Source: Bromus sterilis (taxonomy: Eukaryota > Streptophyta > Magnoliopsida > Poales > Poaceae). From it: a stretch of DNA of 64,000 bases. A program made the position numbers and the translations under genes. Below, piece after piece: positions 11,894-23,597 of this stretch; position 1 is the first letter of the stretch, and each line of letters opens with the position of its first letter. The stretch is from NCBI GenBank assembly GCA_950022295.1, contig OX465598.1:97378001-97442000 (forward strand), written 5' to 3'. The notes under the pieces were generated by a model, which saw nothing but the letters and a program-made list of their open reading frames with translations, made no database searches and was not told where the DNA came from.

Positions 11894-14517
11894 TCATGGT
11901 CTCGATATTCTTATTGAATTAAGGCCATGCCTTTTGTCGATCTTCTTCGGAAAATACACCGTGTGTTCTTTATCATCAACGTTGAAGGTAACCTTTCCTT
12001 TATTGCAATCAATGATAGCACCTGCGGTGTTAAAAAAAGGTATACCCAGAATAATGGACATGCTTCCATCCTCGGGCATGTCAAGCACAACAAAATATGT
12101 AAGAATTAAACAATTAGCAACTTCAACGGGAACATCCTCAAAAATACCTATCGGGACGGCTGTTGACTTGTCAGCCATCTGAAGAGAGATATCTATAGGG
12201 ATTAGCTTATCTAAACATAGCCTATTGTAAAGAGAAAAAGGCATAACACTCACTCTTGCTCCGAGATCACATAAGGCAGCTTTGAAATAATTATTTTTAT
12301 GGAACAAGGAGTGGTGGGTATACCTAGATCACCAAGCTTCTCAGGAATCTTGCCACTGAAAGAATAGTTAGCAAGCATAGTAGATATTGCCTCATTAGGA
12401 ACTTTTATTTTATTAGTATCAATATCTTTCATATAGTTGGAATAAGGAGGTAACTTAATAGCGTCAGTCAAGGGAATTTGCAGAAAAAGAGGTTTCATCC
12501 ATTCAGAAAATTTATTATAATGCTCTTCTTCTTTGGATTTGAGAGACTTACCTGGAAAGGGCATGGGTTTCTGTACCCATGGTTCTCTTTCCTTCCCATG
12601 TCTTCTTGCGATGAAGTCCTCTCTAGTATACTTCTTGCGCTTACCGGGTGCTTCTTCTTCTCGCACCTCGGGAGGATCATCCTTCTCCTTATCCTTTTCT
12701 TCGGCCTCGTCACCGTCTTCAGTTTCAGCATCGGAGGTAGATATGCTGTTAGGATCAACAACAGGTTGTTCACTTGTAATAGGATCATTGGAGTTGTCAG
12801 CTTCCTTGTGTTTCTTCTCTTATTCTTTTTCTTCTTTGGGGAGCTAACAATCTCGTCTTCTACTTGCACTTGAGAATCTTTCTCGATCCTCTTCGGGTTC
12901 CCCTCGGGATAGAGTGGGTCTTGGGTGTGTGTTCCACCCCTGGTCTTTATACCATAAGCATGTATATCCTGTTTGGCATTATTAGCAAGCAAATCTTTTT
13001 GCACATTAGAAATTTGTTCAAGCTGAGTTTGAACCATATGAAAATGCTTAACAAGACATTTAACCTCATTAACTGTTCTTTCAAGAACACCAAGTAAACT
13101 TTTGATAGCAAGGGAATTATCATGAAACTGCTTTGTATCCTCATATTAAATTGGTCTTGCTTAATAATGAAATTATCAAGCTCATCTAAGCATTGGTCGG
13201 GAGGCTTACCTTTAGGGATGTCACTTTTAGTAAAATCGAATAGAGAGTGTACCTCTACCAAGGGAGGGTGGGTAGTAGGCTCACACATCTTCTAAATAGG
13301 AGGTAGATTTTTCATGTCTTCGGCCTTAATGACTTTCTCCTTTATAGACTTCTTCGCCTCTTGCATATCTTCGGGGCTTAGGACAAGCATGCCCCTCTTA
13401 TTTGGTGGTGGAGGTGGTTCCGGGAAGGACCAATCTTCATGGTTTTTGGCAATCTTGCCCATTAATTCTTCAGCATCGTCCGGTGTTCTTTCCCTGAAAA
13501 TGCAACTAGCACAACTATCCAGATAGGTCCTAGATTCATCGGTTAGCCTGCATAAAATATATCAAGTAATTCATACTTTGGGACTTCATGTCCCGGGCTA
13601 GCCTTAATTAAACCACAATACCTCCCCCAAGCTTTAGGGAGGTGCTCATCCTGCAATTGTTTAAAGTTATAAATTCTTTGTAAAGCAGCATGTAGCATAT
13701 GAGTAGGAAAATATTTATTGACAAATAATTGAACTAAGTCCTGAGGACTCTCAATGGAATCATAAGGTAGTGCATCATACCATGCTTTAGCGTCTTCCTT
13801 CAAAGAAAAAGGAAAAAACTTGGCCACATAAAAGTTTCGTATCTTCTCATCAGTAGTAAATAGATTACCTAACTCGGCGAGTTTGGTCAGGTGTTCTATA
13901 GCATCATAATTTTCTCTGCCATAAAAAGGGCCAGCTTCGACCGTAGATATAAGTGAAAGATCAACAGAGAAATCATAATCAGGATCAGTGATGCATATAG
14001 GAGATGTAGCAAATTTAGGATCAAGAGTAGTCTTGTTCTTCATGGAGTGCTTTTCAAGCAGCTCCTTAACAACACCAGGGTCGGAGTCGACACACACTTT
14101 GAGTTCCCTGCAAAAATCATCATCAAGAGTAATATAATCATCATCAAGGATTCTCTTCCTGAGTTCATCTAAGTCTGGGTAACCAAAGGTTTTGCACATA
14201 CGAATATAGGTGGCAGGAGTCTCAGTCTCGGACTGTGCTGCAACCTTAGCAATCTGAGCTTCAAGATAGTGACCAAGAAAACTAGTATCATCAAGAGAAG
14301 TGGAAGCATCATCAAAAGTATTGGACATAGTAATAGACTCAGTAGAAGTAGCATGTGGCGGTAGTGGTGAAGCAAACTTACTTATAACGGAAGGTGAATC
14401 AAGCGTAGCACTGGTACTCAGAACGATACCTTTTCTTGTAGTGGATGGTAGGATCGGAACCTTGGGGTCTCCTTTCTTACCCATAGCGGATGAAGTGTAG
14501 CAAGCAGGATACTTCAA
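11894..14517 (-). pseudogene. gag-PR: gag-protease of Athila-like copy B, frameshifted
   Basis: Capsid (gag) and aspartic protease of the element. The N-terminal 324 codons (14517-13543) are open and hold the gag core with FFPFSLKEDAKAWYDALP and a YNFKQLQDEHLPKAWGRY stretch typical of Athila-type gag. Near 13550 one base is missing relative to copy D, and the frame is lost. The remaining pieces lie in other frames (about 13288-12947, 13037-12495, 12666-12250). The protease (12307-11894) shows CDLGARVSVMP with the catalytic Asp codon at 12266-12268 and the later motif SIILGIPFLNTAGAIID. The region before the protease is Lys/Glu-rich. At least two frame breaks make the protein non-functional as annotated. 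No zinc knuckle was seen. Confidence 0.85.
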
Positions 14518-14541
14518 GTGGACTCATAAATATTGCTATGC

Positions 14542-14559
14542 TCCCCGGCAACGGCGCTA
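14542..14559 (-). other. Primer-binding site of copy B (tRNA-Asp type)
   Basis: On - the sequence is TAGCGCCGTTGCCGGGGA, one mismatch from TGGCGCCGTTGCCGGGGA, the complement of the 3' end of plant tRNA-Asp. It lies 12 bases inside the 5' LTR. It primes minus-strand DNA synthesis and fixes the element's orientation. Confidence 0.85.
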
Positions 14560-14571
14560 GAAAACAGTACT

Positions 14572-15949
14572 TGATGACCCTCAACTGTAGGGGATCGTGT
14601 GTAGCGTTTTCGCGGGTAAGTTAACCCAATTTATTGATTCTACACAAGGGGAGCCAAAGAGTATTTATAAGCTTTGACAGTTGAGTTTTCAATTCAACCG
14701 AACCTGAAATATACTTGCTTGCAAAAATATATTAATAGAAACTGTGGTATGATAGTGATAGTGGTAACAACAAAAGTAAAAAACAACAAAAGTAAACTAG
14801 TAGTAACCAACAGGATTAAAATACTGTAGGCTAGGGAGATGGATGGTTGGGCGCTGCTTGAATAAGATTGAACATGTAATAGATTCTAACATGCGGCAAG
14901 GCACACTGAAAATAAAGGATCACCTAAGCAAATATCAAAAATTAGACATGTATCCCGTAGGTAGTTGTGCGTGCTTGCAATAAGAACTTGCACAACATCT
15001 TTTGTCCTACCATCCCGCTACGAACGGGGCCAAAGGGAACTTATGGAGATTAAAGTGTTCCTGTTAAAGAGCACCGGAACAAAGCAATAAACTCAATGGA
15101 TACATGAAATCCTCAAATTATGGACCATACCCTTTGGTGTCCCAAGCTGTCACCTTTGGGATCTCCGGTTCCGGACCATAATAGGTGCATACAACTCATA
15201 GATAGGATCAAGAACATAGATATACTCATGAAAACACAAGTGGTTCAGATCTGAAAACATGGCACTCGGGCCCAAAGTGACAAGCATTAAGAGCAACAAG
15301 TTCTAGCAAAGATGATAAACACCATAGTAGATGATAGGCAACATGCCCCCAACAATCTGACGAACTATTACATGATCAAACTCATCCAATCCCTACCATC
15401 CCCTTTACCTACAGCAGGGAATTACTCACACATGTGAAGAGAAGTCATGGAGGGAGGATGGAGTGGTGATGGTGATGACGATGGCGACGATCTCCCCTCT
15501 CTGGAGGCCAAATCAGCCTCCAGATTAGCCCTCCCGAGGAAGAACAAAGGGTGGCGGCGGCTCCACAACGGGTTCTGGAAAAGCGACTTCTGTTTTTGGG
15601 TTTTCCCGTCACGGGAATAAATAGGGGCCTCGGTAGGGCACCAGAGGAGGGGGAGGCCCCCAGGCGGCCAGCCGGCGCGACCAGGGGTGGGGCCGCGCCA
15701 GCAGGGCGCCTAGAGCCCCTGTGGGCCCCCTCTGGTTCGTGGAAGCTTCAGGTGCGTGGATTATTTTATGATTTTTCCTGCAATTTTCCGAGATACCTAA
15801 AAATCCATTTTCCTGCACAGAATAAAACCATACAAGAAGCTCTGCTGAAAACAACATCGGTCCGGATTAGTTTAGTTCAAATCAAGCAAGAATGAGGGTA
15901 AAACAATAGCAAAAGTGTTTGGAAAAGTAGATAAGGTTGAGATGTATCA
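14572..15949 (-). repeat. 5' LTR of Athila-like copy B
   Basis: LTR of 1378 bp with tips TGATGACCC (14572) and ATGTATCA (15949), the counterpart of 2649-4018. It contains the TATA-like box at 15614-15627 and a run of G-rich tracts beside it. The right flank is GCAAC, which does not recur at the left end of the element. Confidence 0.9.
15614..15627 (-). promoter_or_regulatory. TATA-like box of copy B 5' LTR
   Basis: CCCCTATTTATTCC on the - strand, at the same place as in LTRs A, D and E. It is the likely transcription start region of copy B. Confidence 0.5.
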
Positions 15950-16192
15950 GCAACTATTTGTGTATTTATATGTAGTCATACAAATATGAGCTTAACATAA
16001 ATGATTGCACAACAATAATTTAACGAATGTTGTATGGCTCACAATTTGTCTTAAGTACATATATGCAGTACTCGACAATCAATTTCACATCAGTAGAACT
16101 CAAGATTTTGAAAATTTTGTTTCATAAATTTTGTTAGCGGTGAGAACCTTGTCTGGATTAAATCTGGGTAAGAGGGGTGTACAAGAACATAC
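15950..16192. other. No gene seen (flank of copy B)
   Basis: AT-rich sequence with no ORF or repeat that I recognise. On the - strand it would be the first intron or downstream sequence of the gene-like fragment that follows. Confidence 0.6.
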
Positions 16193-16680
16193 TGTGCGTT
16201 TCAAGAAATCATCTCGCACGGTGATGTTGAACAACTCCTGTGTGCGTTCGAGGACGCACAATCCTCCCTTGTCATTACACTTTGGGCACTGAAATTGAAA
16301 TCTCGAGTAAGACTGAAGAAAAATGGATCCACATACATTGCATTTACAGGGATTACTAGCTACGAACAGACTTCGAATTCGAGGTACAAGATGCGGGGAA
16401 ATATTCGACTAACCTTAATGTCCACTAGAAAAAACCCTATCTGGCGGGGGTGGGTGAGTGCGAGAAAAACGTCGAGAACAGCAGGTGCGATAGTCGGTGA
16501 CTCGAGGGGTGGTGTAGAAATGCGGTTCTGCTTGCGGGCGGCAGCAATTTACAACAACGTCAGTCCGCGAAATCTGGTATTTGAGGAGGGTTACGAACGA
16601 GCAGAGGATTGCAGGAGCAAAGTGAGAGCGGGGAAGAAAGGGGGTAGGGGTTTCTCAACGTGCCGATACATTTTATATGG
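16193..16680 (-). pseudogene. Gene-like 5' end: TATA box, leader exon, and small CxxC exon
   Basis: Read on the - strand, CCATATAAAA (16671-16680) is followed by a pyrimidine-rich leader without ATG, then a donor AAG|GTTAGT at 16414/16413. An acceptor follows at TTTCAG (16289-16291, or the earlier TTCTTCAG at 16313). The exon 16288-16193 is open and encodes CPKCNDKGGLCVLERTQELF followed by NITVRDDFLKRT, and ends at a strong donor ACA|GTATGT. A CxxC pair followed by a conserved-looking basic stretch looks like real coding sequence, not transposon. I do not recognise the family. No continuation exists: downstream is the LTR of copy B, so the gene is truncated here. It could instead be a captured gene fragment. 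Confidence 0.45.
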
Positions 16681-17068
16681 AGTTGGACCCGTCCTACATG
16701 TCATCTAGCTTATGTTGTGGAGACCCTTGGTAAATATAAATGTGGGCAATTATTATATATGGTACTACCCAAAACTAGGAGAGCAGAGTCAACTTTGTGC
16801 TGGTTCCGACCAGAAGCCTCATCCTGCTATGTGTGTACTTTGTACAAGTTATAATATAGTAGAAACATCACATATAACAGAAACTCAAATATATTGGAGT
16901 TCAAACATCACATAAATTTTCATGCATAGCTTGCCAATTCAGATACAGAAGGTTCCAAACAGACATAAACATACTTTTACATATCACTAGGATTCAAGCA
17001 GCAGCAATTGCACCTGCATCACCACTGCCTCCAGCATCTCCTTCATCATCTTCATGATCCAAAGGATG

Positions 17069-17707
17069 TCAAGGAACAAGAAGAATGACAGTCCTGGTGA
17101 GGGTGTACAATTCAGGAGTACATGGCATCATCTCTGAAACTTTTGTAGCCATCATTAGTGCTTATGCCTCGGTGCCTTCTCCTAACTTGAGTTTGCAGCC
17201 ATGAACCAAGGAAACAGAGGATTGGTTCTTGAATTTTCCAATAACCAGATCCTTGATTTCATGATCAGCAATCTTGAAGTCCCAATGCCCTAAAGTGTGA
17301 TGGAGAGTGTATGCAACAACAAATGCAGCTGAAAATAGTCTGCTCTTCACATTGAATATGGCTATGTCATCAACAACACTATTCGAACAAACTTAGGTGA
17401 ATGATCATACAACTGAAAAAGTCAAATAAATAACATATCACAGAAAATCACATGATACTTCCATCTATGCACATAACTATGAATTATGTAGCACACAGTG
17501 TCATCCAAAATCCATGAAATATATTATAAAAATGTACCTTAGGGTCTAAAATCAGACGACGCTTGATTCTTGATTCAAGCACATCATCGGTCGATACTGC
17601 AGGCCTTTTCCCCTGGCGTACATATTTATAAACGTTCAGGTCAACTTTTGGTTTGTACAACTTTTGAAGGAAAGGAATCGGTCCGTCGGATTTGAAATGA
17701 ATCGATC
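17069..17707 (-). pseudogene. Unrecognised two-exon gene fragment
   Basis: On the - strand an exon at 17707-17538 follows an acceptor CATAG and stays open, with GPIPFLQKLYKPKVDLNVYK, RPAVSTDDVLESRIKRRL and LDPK, ending at a donor AAG|GTACAT. A second open stretch (17391 to 17162) follows an acceptor CCTAAG and includes VDDIAIFNVKSRLFSAAFVV, HHTLGHWDFKIADHEIKDLV and GKFKNQSSVSLVHGCK. It meets TAA at 17162-17164, then stays open in the same frame to TGA at 17069-17071. The two exons do not join in frame with the visible splice sites (one base off), which suggests a decayed gene. No homology is claimed. A C-terminal acidic/Gly-Ala stretch in another frame (16990-17060) may belong to it. Confidence 0.45.
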
Positions 17708-18699
17708 CTATGATTTATGAACTTAAATGCATGTCATCTCATTTCCTATTGTTTTGCTATTCACATGATTTTGTATCCATTCTACCAAAGGAGGCCTCAG
17801 ATTTGGGCGTTTGATTCACTAAAATGATTCACTAAAATGTTGCAATGCATCGAGCGCAACATGATATTTGCTGCAAACGCTAGCACACTGAGATCGGATG
17901 CCTCTACCGCATTCCATCCAATGCCTATGGAGGCAATGTGATGCGCCTCATGAGTAACCGAGATGGTGTAGGGAAAGGCTCTAATTGTGCCCAATCTTCA
18001 CAATTTAGAGGTGGGTGAAGAATCAAGCTTAAATTGAAATAGAAAAGAGAAACAAGAACAAGATTCACATTCAAATTAACACTCAAATCATCACCAAATA
18101 GTCATATACCACAAGATCCAAGATACAACTACGAGAAAAGATGGCTAGATAGTCTTCTCAAATCCTATGGAGATGGGGTTTGAGAGAGGTAGATCTCCCT
18201 AACCCTAGAAGGTAGGAGGTCTTAAAATTCATTTTCGGGATTCTTCTCTAAGATAGAGGTCTTCATCCCAGTAGGGGATGTAGATGGGAAATGTTCTCTC
18301 TCAAATCTTAGTTTGTACTATGATAATCCTTGTTCGGAACTAGGAGGAGAGTACTCAGAGTATAGGGGTAAAGAGGGGTGCATGGGTCATGGCCCTTTAT
18401 TCTGTGCATAGGAAGACTAGTAGTACTGATCAAGGGGCCGGTAATACCGCCTGGTGGTAGTACCACATACAAGGTTGGTAGTATTGCTTGCTTCATGACT
18501 CAACCCCTTATATTCTTCTTCTCAGAGTTCTGTTTCAACCATGGAATGCTCTTCATTTATTATCTTTAGTACTCCACTCAATGATCATCCTCTATACATT
18601 CCCACCTATAATCTTGCTTAGTGTGCAAACCAATGAACTACCATTTGACATATAGAACCAAGAGGATCAAAGCCTTATTGGAAATTAATTTCAAAGGAG
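17708..18699. other. No gene seen; decayed repeat sequence
   Basis: AT-rich DNA with short ORFs only. Around 18410-18490 four loose copies of GGTAGTA/GGTAATAC occur within about 80 bp, a pattern I associate with a Triticeae copia LTR class. Boundaries cannot be set. Confidence 0.4.
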
Positions 18700-19719
18700 G
18701 AGAGGAATTGACATCAAATCTTATCTATATATACACATCTAGAGTTATAAAATTAAACTATATATACACATAGAAGAACCTGGCATATTATTTCATAAAG
18801 GGTTTATCACGAAATATGATGGATAATGCATCGAGGTATATGGATTGAGACCCACTACATAAGTTATACATGGTGGTAACCAATTCTATGTGATCGAAGA
18901 TTCCATGAATTATAATTGGTAAGATAAACTATTGGATAACTGAGAGGAATTGACATCAATTCTTATCCATATCCCCAGTTGGTATAAATTGCCTAATACA
19001 TTAAAAAAGAAATATAAGGGGCGAGACATATGTTTCAAGATTTAGGGGGCATATGTGTTGTTATTTATTTATGCTCCGATTCTATTAGCTCTGATTTGTA
19101 TCATGCTACTTGCTTATGTGGAAAGGAAATCCTCCCTAATATAAGGAAATAATAATTATATATGAGGAGAGGAATCGTAAGGAGAGAAAAATCTTGTTAG
19201 CATATTATTGAAAATTCTATTTTTGGGGAGATGCCTTTGCTTCAAGTGGTATTCAATTTATAGTGATACTAAATCATGTGCATGTCATCACATTCTTGGT
19301 TCACTTGTAGTGCGTTGTATCTTCTTGAAATGAGATCCTTGTGTTATCTAACCTAGTTATCTAAAGTTTGTTTCTTCAGGTAAGCTAACTTGTACTTAAA
19401 ATAAAGTGTGTGCATATCATTCATCAGTACTATGATTACATCTTGCTGTATATATCTGTTTTCAATTAGGAATCATATACTCCTTGATTGATTTAATTTT
19501 AATCATCTGCTTTGATGCACTCGATTTTTGGGGCATGGGTTAGTCTCCAATGCCTATTCAATTTTTTATTTGCATTCCAAAGAAATCTCCAAATATGCAC
19601 AATTTTAGGAGAAGCCTCCATATGCCTCATTATCTTCAAAGCTTTATAATATCCTTCATGATTATATTTTCATTCAAAGGTTTGATGTATGTTATCATCA
19701 ATTACCAAAAATGGGGGAT
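18700..19719 (+). pseudogene. Copia element remnant 1: end of RNase H and 3' leader
   Basis: Around 18741-18860 the + strand reads NYIYT, stop, KNLAYYFIKGLSRNMMDNAS, which is the end of a Ty1/copia polyprotein (RNase H tail KNLADPFTKGL-type). Stops and substitutions show long decay. About 0.86 kb of non-coding DNA follows, up to a polypurine tract ACCAAAAATGGGGGAT (19704-19719) at the edge of the LTR-like unit. The tail is repeated, less decayed, at 22019-22203. Confidence 0.7.
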
Positions 19720-20350
19720 TGAAAGTGCTCCTAATCTCTTGGTAGTTTTGGCAATTTATGTAACATACATATTGTTGGACTAATGTTTTCCTTGAGAATA
19801 TTTCAGAAAAGTTCAGGCGGAACTTGTGATGTGAAGATGGACCCCTCAAAATGCTAAGGGCAAGTGTTGGTCAAGCCTCAAAACTCCATTTTATATTTAA
19901 GTATTCTAAGATCACATTGAGTCCATAGGAATGCGAATAATATCAAAAGGTGATGAGTTTGATGATAACGGGTTACTTGATCAAGTGCTTGGATATCAAA
20001 TCCCAAAGCCTCATTCCCACAGTCCACTATATCACAAGCCTCAGATACAACTTTGACTCACCGAAACAAATACAATCTAGAGTCATTGAGTCACTACTAA
20101 TATAGCCATTTCCTAAACCTAAACTTTCGTACTCACCAAGTTGACCATCCGGAGGCACCGAAAAACATTCTGTTACCTACTCGGTACCCATCTATAATTC
20201 AATCAAAATTGCCGACAATTCCATTCTTGTGTTAGGTGAAATTAATCATCCTCCACATCAAGAGGAAGGGGAAATGAATCACCTTCCTCTCCCCGACAAG
20301 CGAAGGGACCTCCCCAGCTCTAGCAACCCGTTGTGAGAATAGATCTTTAG
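19720..20350 (+). repeat. Copia 3' LTR, partial (right end uncertain)
   Basis: The unit starts TGAAAGTGCTCCTAATC right after a polypurine tract, and continues with CCCCTCAAAATGCTAAGGG and GATCACATTGAGTCCATAGG. These stretches are typical of a common Triticeae copia LTR. Later text includes several CACCGA/GAGTCA pieces (20060-20190). The right boundary is not visible, and I stop the call where I no longer recognise the family. Confidence 0.6.
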
Positions 20351-21619
20351 GAAGCAACAATAGCTCAACGACAATCCCATCACATGGATCTCCTCAATAG
20401 TGTTGGCAAACCACTCTCGATCGTATCATTGATGATATCCTTCTTCTTCTCACCTTTAGAAAAAGTGCCTTTTGTGCCTCTTATCCATCCTCGACAATGA
20501 TATCAGTACAAACTCCTCTGCACCCTTAGTCGTGGCCATGCGCCATGTCATCCTCCTCTCGAGATCCGCCTCTGCAAGCCATCAAACACTCGAGGAATGA
20601 GAGAGAAAGATGGGTGAAGCAAAAGACTAAAGACAATGAAGAGGAGGGGCCTCGAGTAAGTTAACATAGATGTGGAGGGTAAAAGAAGATCCATGGTCGT
20701 GATGCTCTCTTATAAGGCTAAAACAATAAGTCTAAAGATCTGTTACCCAACGTCATTGATGGGACTAAATGTGCAAGGTTGTCGCAGCGACTCAATTCTA
20801 TAATAAAAAATAAAACTTTAGAAAAAGCTCAGTGTGTGCTCAGGCAAAACAAGGAGAAAAAGGAAGTGAAGACTTTTAAAGAAGCCGTTCCACAACCCCC
20901 ATTGGTAGAAAAAAGTGTACCCCCAATTTTAATTGTTGGCACGCCAAATTTAATCCACGCCAATGCTATTTTTTTCAAATAGTGTTGGGGGTCTTACTTT
21001 TTATTACGCTATCTCTATGGCATTATTGCTAGTGTGGAAATGATTTGTGATGCCACTTGTAAGTATAAACCATCTTGCCGAAGCGGGTAAAGACATAGGT
21101 GGCGTAGAAAAATGACCGAACGCTAACGATATTTTATATATCAACGGCGTGTCAATTTTATAAACGACACCAAAATAATTTTTGGATCCACATTGTGTAC
21201 CCTATCTAGGGCCCACATAGTGTTGGGGCATGTGTAATTTGATTGCCACACCAACAATACCATCACAACACTATTCACATGTGTCCCTTGCCATATCTCC
21301 CTCCTATAGTTATCCTTCTTCTTCCTCCTCTCCCCACACACTCACACTTGCATTATTATTTTCCTCCATTAATGGCGCCCACCACTCTATGTATGGAGGG
21401 TTGTCCTCTTGCTCGATGGATCTACAACCAGTTCAAGCTCATCCCTAGCTAGGCTCTACCTTGTGACGTAGGTAAAGAAGCAACTCGATCGATCTCCTTG
21501 ATTGTTTGCATTATGATATGGATAGATGTGTGATTATATCTAGTGTGTGGTTAATTCTAGTGCTTCATGGAGTGCCAATATTTCCGGGCACCTCAACGTT
21601 CATGTCTCATATCAAGAAG
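20351..21619. other. No gene seen; unassigned repeat-like DNA
   Basis: Only short ORFs with no family motif. Probably the rest of the copia LTR plus other decayed repeats. Nothing here could be supported as coding. Confidence 0.5.
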
Positions 21620-22203
21620 ATGGTCATTGATATGCTCTTGACAGGATGATGCGCTCTCTAAAGGTACTACAAGCTATGGGTTTCACTATAATGGATACCG
21701 AAGGGTATTGGAGGGATATAGTGATGTGAACTAGATATTTGATGTTGATGACTTAAAGCCACAAGTGGTTACATGTTTACACTTGTTGGTGGTGATTTTT
21801 CTTGAAATCATAACTCACAACATTAGGCGCAACAACTGTTGAAGCGGAATATCCTTGAGAGCTTTTGATGGATTTGCCAATGGTTATAAAACCAATACTA
21901 GTTATCCTAATAAACTATGACAATCAAACTGTTATCATCAAGATAGACAACTATAAGAATAATCAGAAGTCATCAGGACATCTGAGAAGATTGAAATATG
22001 TTAGATTAATGAGAAAATCTAGAGTTATAACATTGAACTATATATACACATAGAAGAAAATGGCATATTATTTCAAAAAGGGGTTATCACAAAATGTGAT
22101 GGATAATGCATTAAGGGAGATGGATTGAGACCCACTACATAAGTTATCCATGGTGGTAACCAATTCTATGTGATCGAAGATTCCGTGAATTAGAATTGGT
22201 GAC
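21620..22203 (+). pseudogene. Copia element remnant 2: reverse transcriptase/RNase H end
   Basis: Frame-shifted pieces of a Ty1/copia polyprotein. About 21690-21770 reads VLEGYSDVN, then IFDVDDLKPQV, matching the '...VLEGYSDANWISD' region before RNase H. 21865-22053 is open (62 codons) and contains ILINYDNQTVIIKIDNYKNN, KSSGHLRRLKYVRLMRK and VITLNYIYT. 22055-22130 reads KKGLSQNVMDNALREMD. At least three frame changes and stops occur. It ends at the left tip of Athila-like copy C. It matches remnant 1 at 18741-18925, so these are two members of one family. Confidence 0.75.
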
Positions 22204-23583
22204 GGATGACCCTCAACTGTAGGGGATCGAGATAGTCTTCGCGGGTAAGATAACCCAATTTATTGATTCGAACAAGGGGAGACAAAGAATATTTATAAGC
22301 TTTAACAGTTGAGTTGTCAATTAAACCACACCTGAAATATACTTGCTTGCAACAAAAAATTAGTAGCAACAGTGATATGGAAGTGATGGTGGCAACAGGA
22401 ATAGTGGCGGTGAAAGAGCGAAAGTAAAACAACAAAAGTAAACAACTAGTAACTAGCAGGATTAAAGCACTGTAGGGTAGGGAGATGGATGGTTGGGCGC
22501 TGCTTGGATGAGAGTGAACGTGTAATAGATTCTAACACGGGGCAAGGCACACAGAAAAGCAAGGATCATCTAGGCAAATATCAAACATTAGGCATGCATC
22601 CCGTAGGTACTTTTACGTGCTTGCAATAAGAACTTGCACAACATGTTTTGTCCTACAATCCCGCTGCAAACGGGCCCAATAGGAACTTATGGAGATTAAG
22701 GTGCTCCTGTCAAAGAGCACCGGAAAAAAGCATTAACACGCAATGGATACATGAAATCCTCAAATTATAGTCCATCCCCTTTGGTGTCCCAAGCTGTCAC
22801 CTTTGGGATCGCCGGTTCCGGACCATAATAGGTGCATACAACTCATAGATAGGATCAAGAACACAAATAAACTCGTGAAAACACAAGTGGTCCAGATCTG
22901 AAAACATGGCACTCGGGCCCAAAGTGACAAGCATTAAGAGCAACAAGTTGTAGCAAAGATGATAAACACCAAAGTAGATGACAGGCAACATGCCCCCAAC
23001 AATCTGACGAACTATTACATGATCTAACTCATCCAATCCTAACCATCCCCTTTTCCTACAGTAGGGAATTACTCACACATGAAAGGAGAAGTCATGGAGG
23101 GATGATGGAGTAGCGATGGTGATGACGATGGTGATGATCTCCCCTCACCGGAGGCCAAAACAACCTCCAGATTAGTCCTCTCGGAGAAGAACAGAGGGTG
23201 GTGGCGGCTACACGATGGAAACTGGGAAAACAAATTATGTTCTGGGGTTTCCTCGCGACAAGAATAAATAGGGGTCTTGGTAGGGCTCCAGAGGGGGGGA
23301 GGACCCACCTAGAAGGACTCCCGGCGCGGCCAGGGGTGGGGTCGCACCAGCAGGGCGCCTGGGCCCCCTGGCTTCCCTCTGACCCCACTTCTGGCTCAGG
23401 GTCCCTCCGGGTGCGTGGTTTTCTGAGACGCCTAAAAACCATATTCCTGCACATAAGAAAACCATACAGGCAGCTCTGCTGAAAACAACGTCAGTTCAGG
23501 TTAGTTTCGTTCAAATCATGCAAGAATGAGGCCAAAACAATAGCAAAAGTGTTTGGAAAAGTAGATACGTTTAAGACGTATCA
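22204..23583 (-). repeat. 3' LTR of Athila-like copy C
   Basis: LTR of 1380 bp; right tip ACGTATCA at 23583. The left tip reads GGATGACCC where copy B's 5' LTR has TGATGACCC, so the terminal base has changed. It contains a degraded TATA-like box (GAATAAATAGGGG near 23262-23274). Confidence 0.85.
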
Positions 23584-23597
23584 ACTCCCCCAAGCTT
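23584..23597 (-). other. Polypurine tract of copy C
   Basis: AAGCTTGGGGGAGT on the - strand, directly inside the LTR, identical to copies A and B. Confidence 0.85.

Larger units (their letters stand above)
2649..15949 (-). mobile_element. Athila-like LTR retrotransposon copy B, complete but pol-less
   Basis: Order on the - strand: 5' LTR (14572-15949), tRNA-Asp primer site, gag-protease (14517-11894), spacer, large extra ORF (11031-9979), long untranslated tail, polypurine tract, 3' LTR (4018-2649). Total 13.3 kb, of which 3954 bp is the nested solo LTR F with its target duplication; about 9.35 kb is its own. No reverse transcriptase, RNase H or integrase exists between protease and the extra ORF (only about 0.86 kb). 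Copy D has the same layout, so pol absence is a family trait and not damage to one copy. No 5-bp target duplication was found: the right flank is GCAAC and the left end touches LTR A. The Athila assignment rests on gag and protease motifs and the tRNA-Asp site. Confidence 0.85.

Noticed and set aside
2649..15949. A target-site duplication for copy B
   Set aside because: Searched: right flank GCAAC, but the left end touches LTR A and has no such sequence. Not reported as present.
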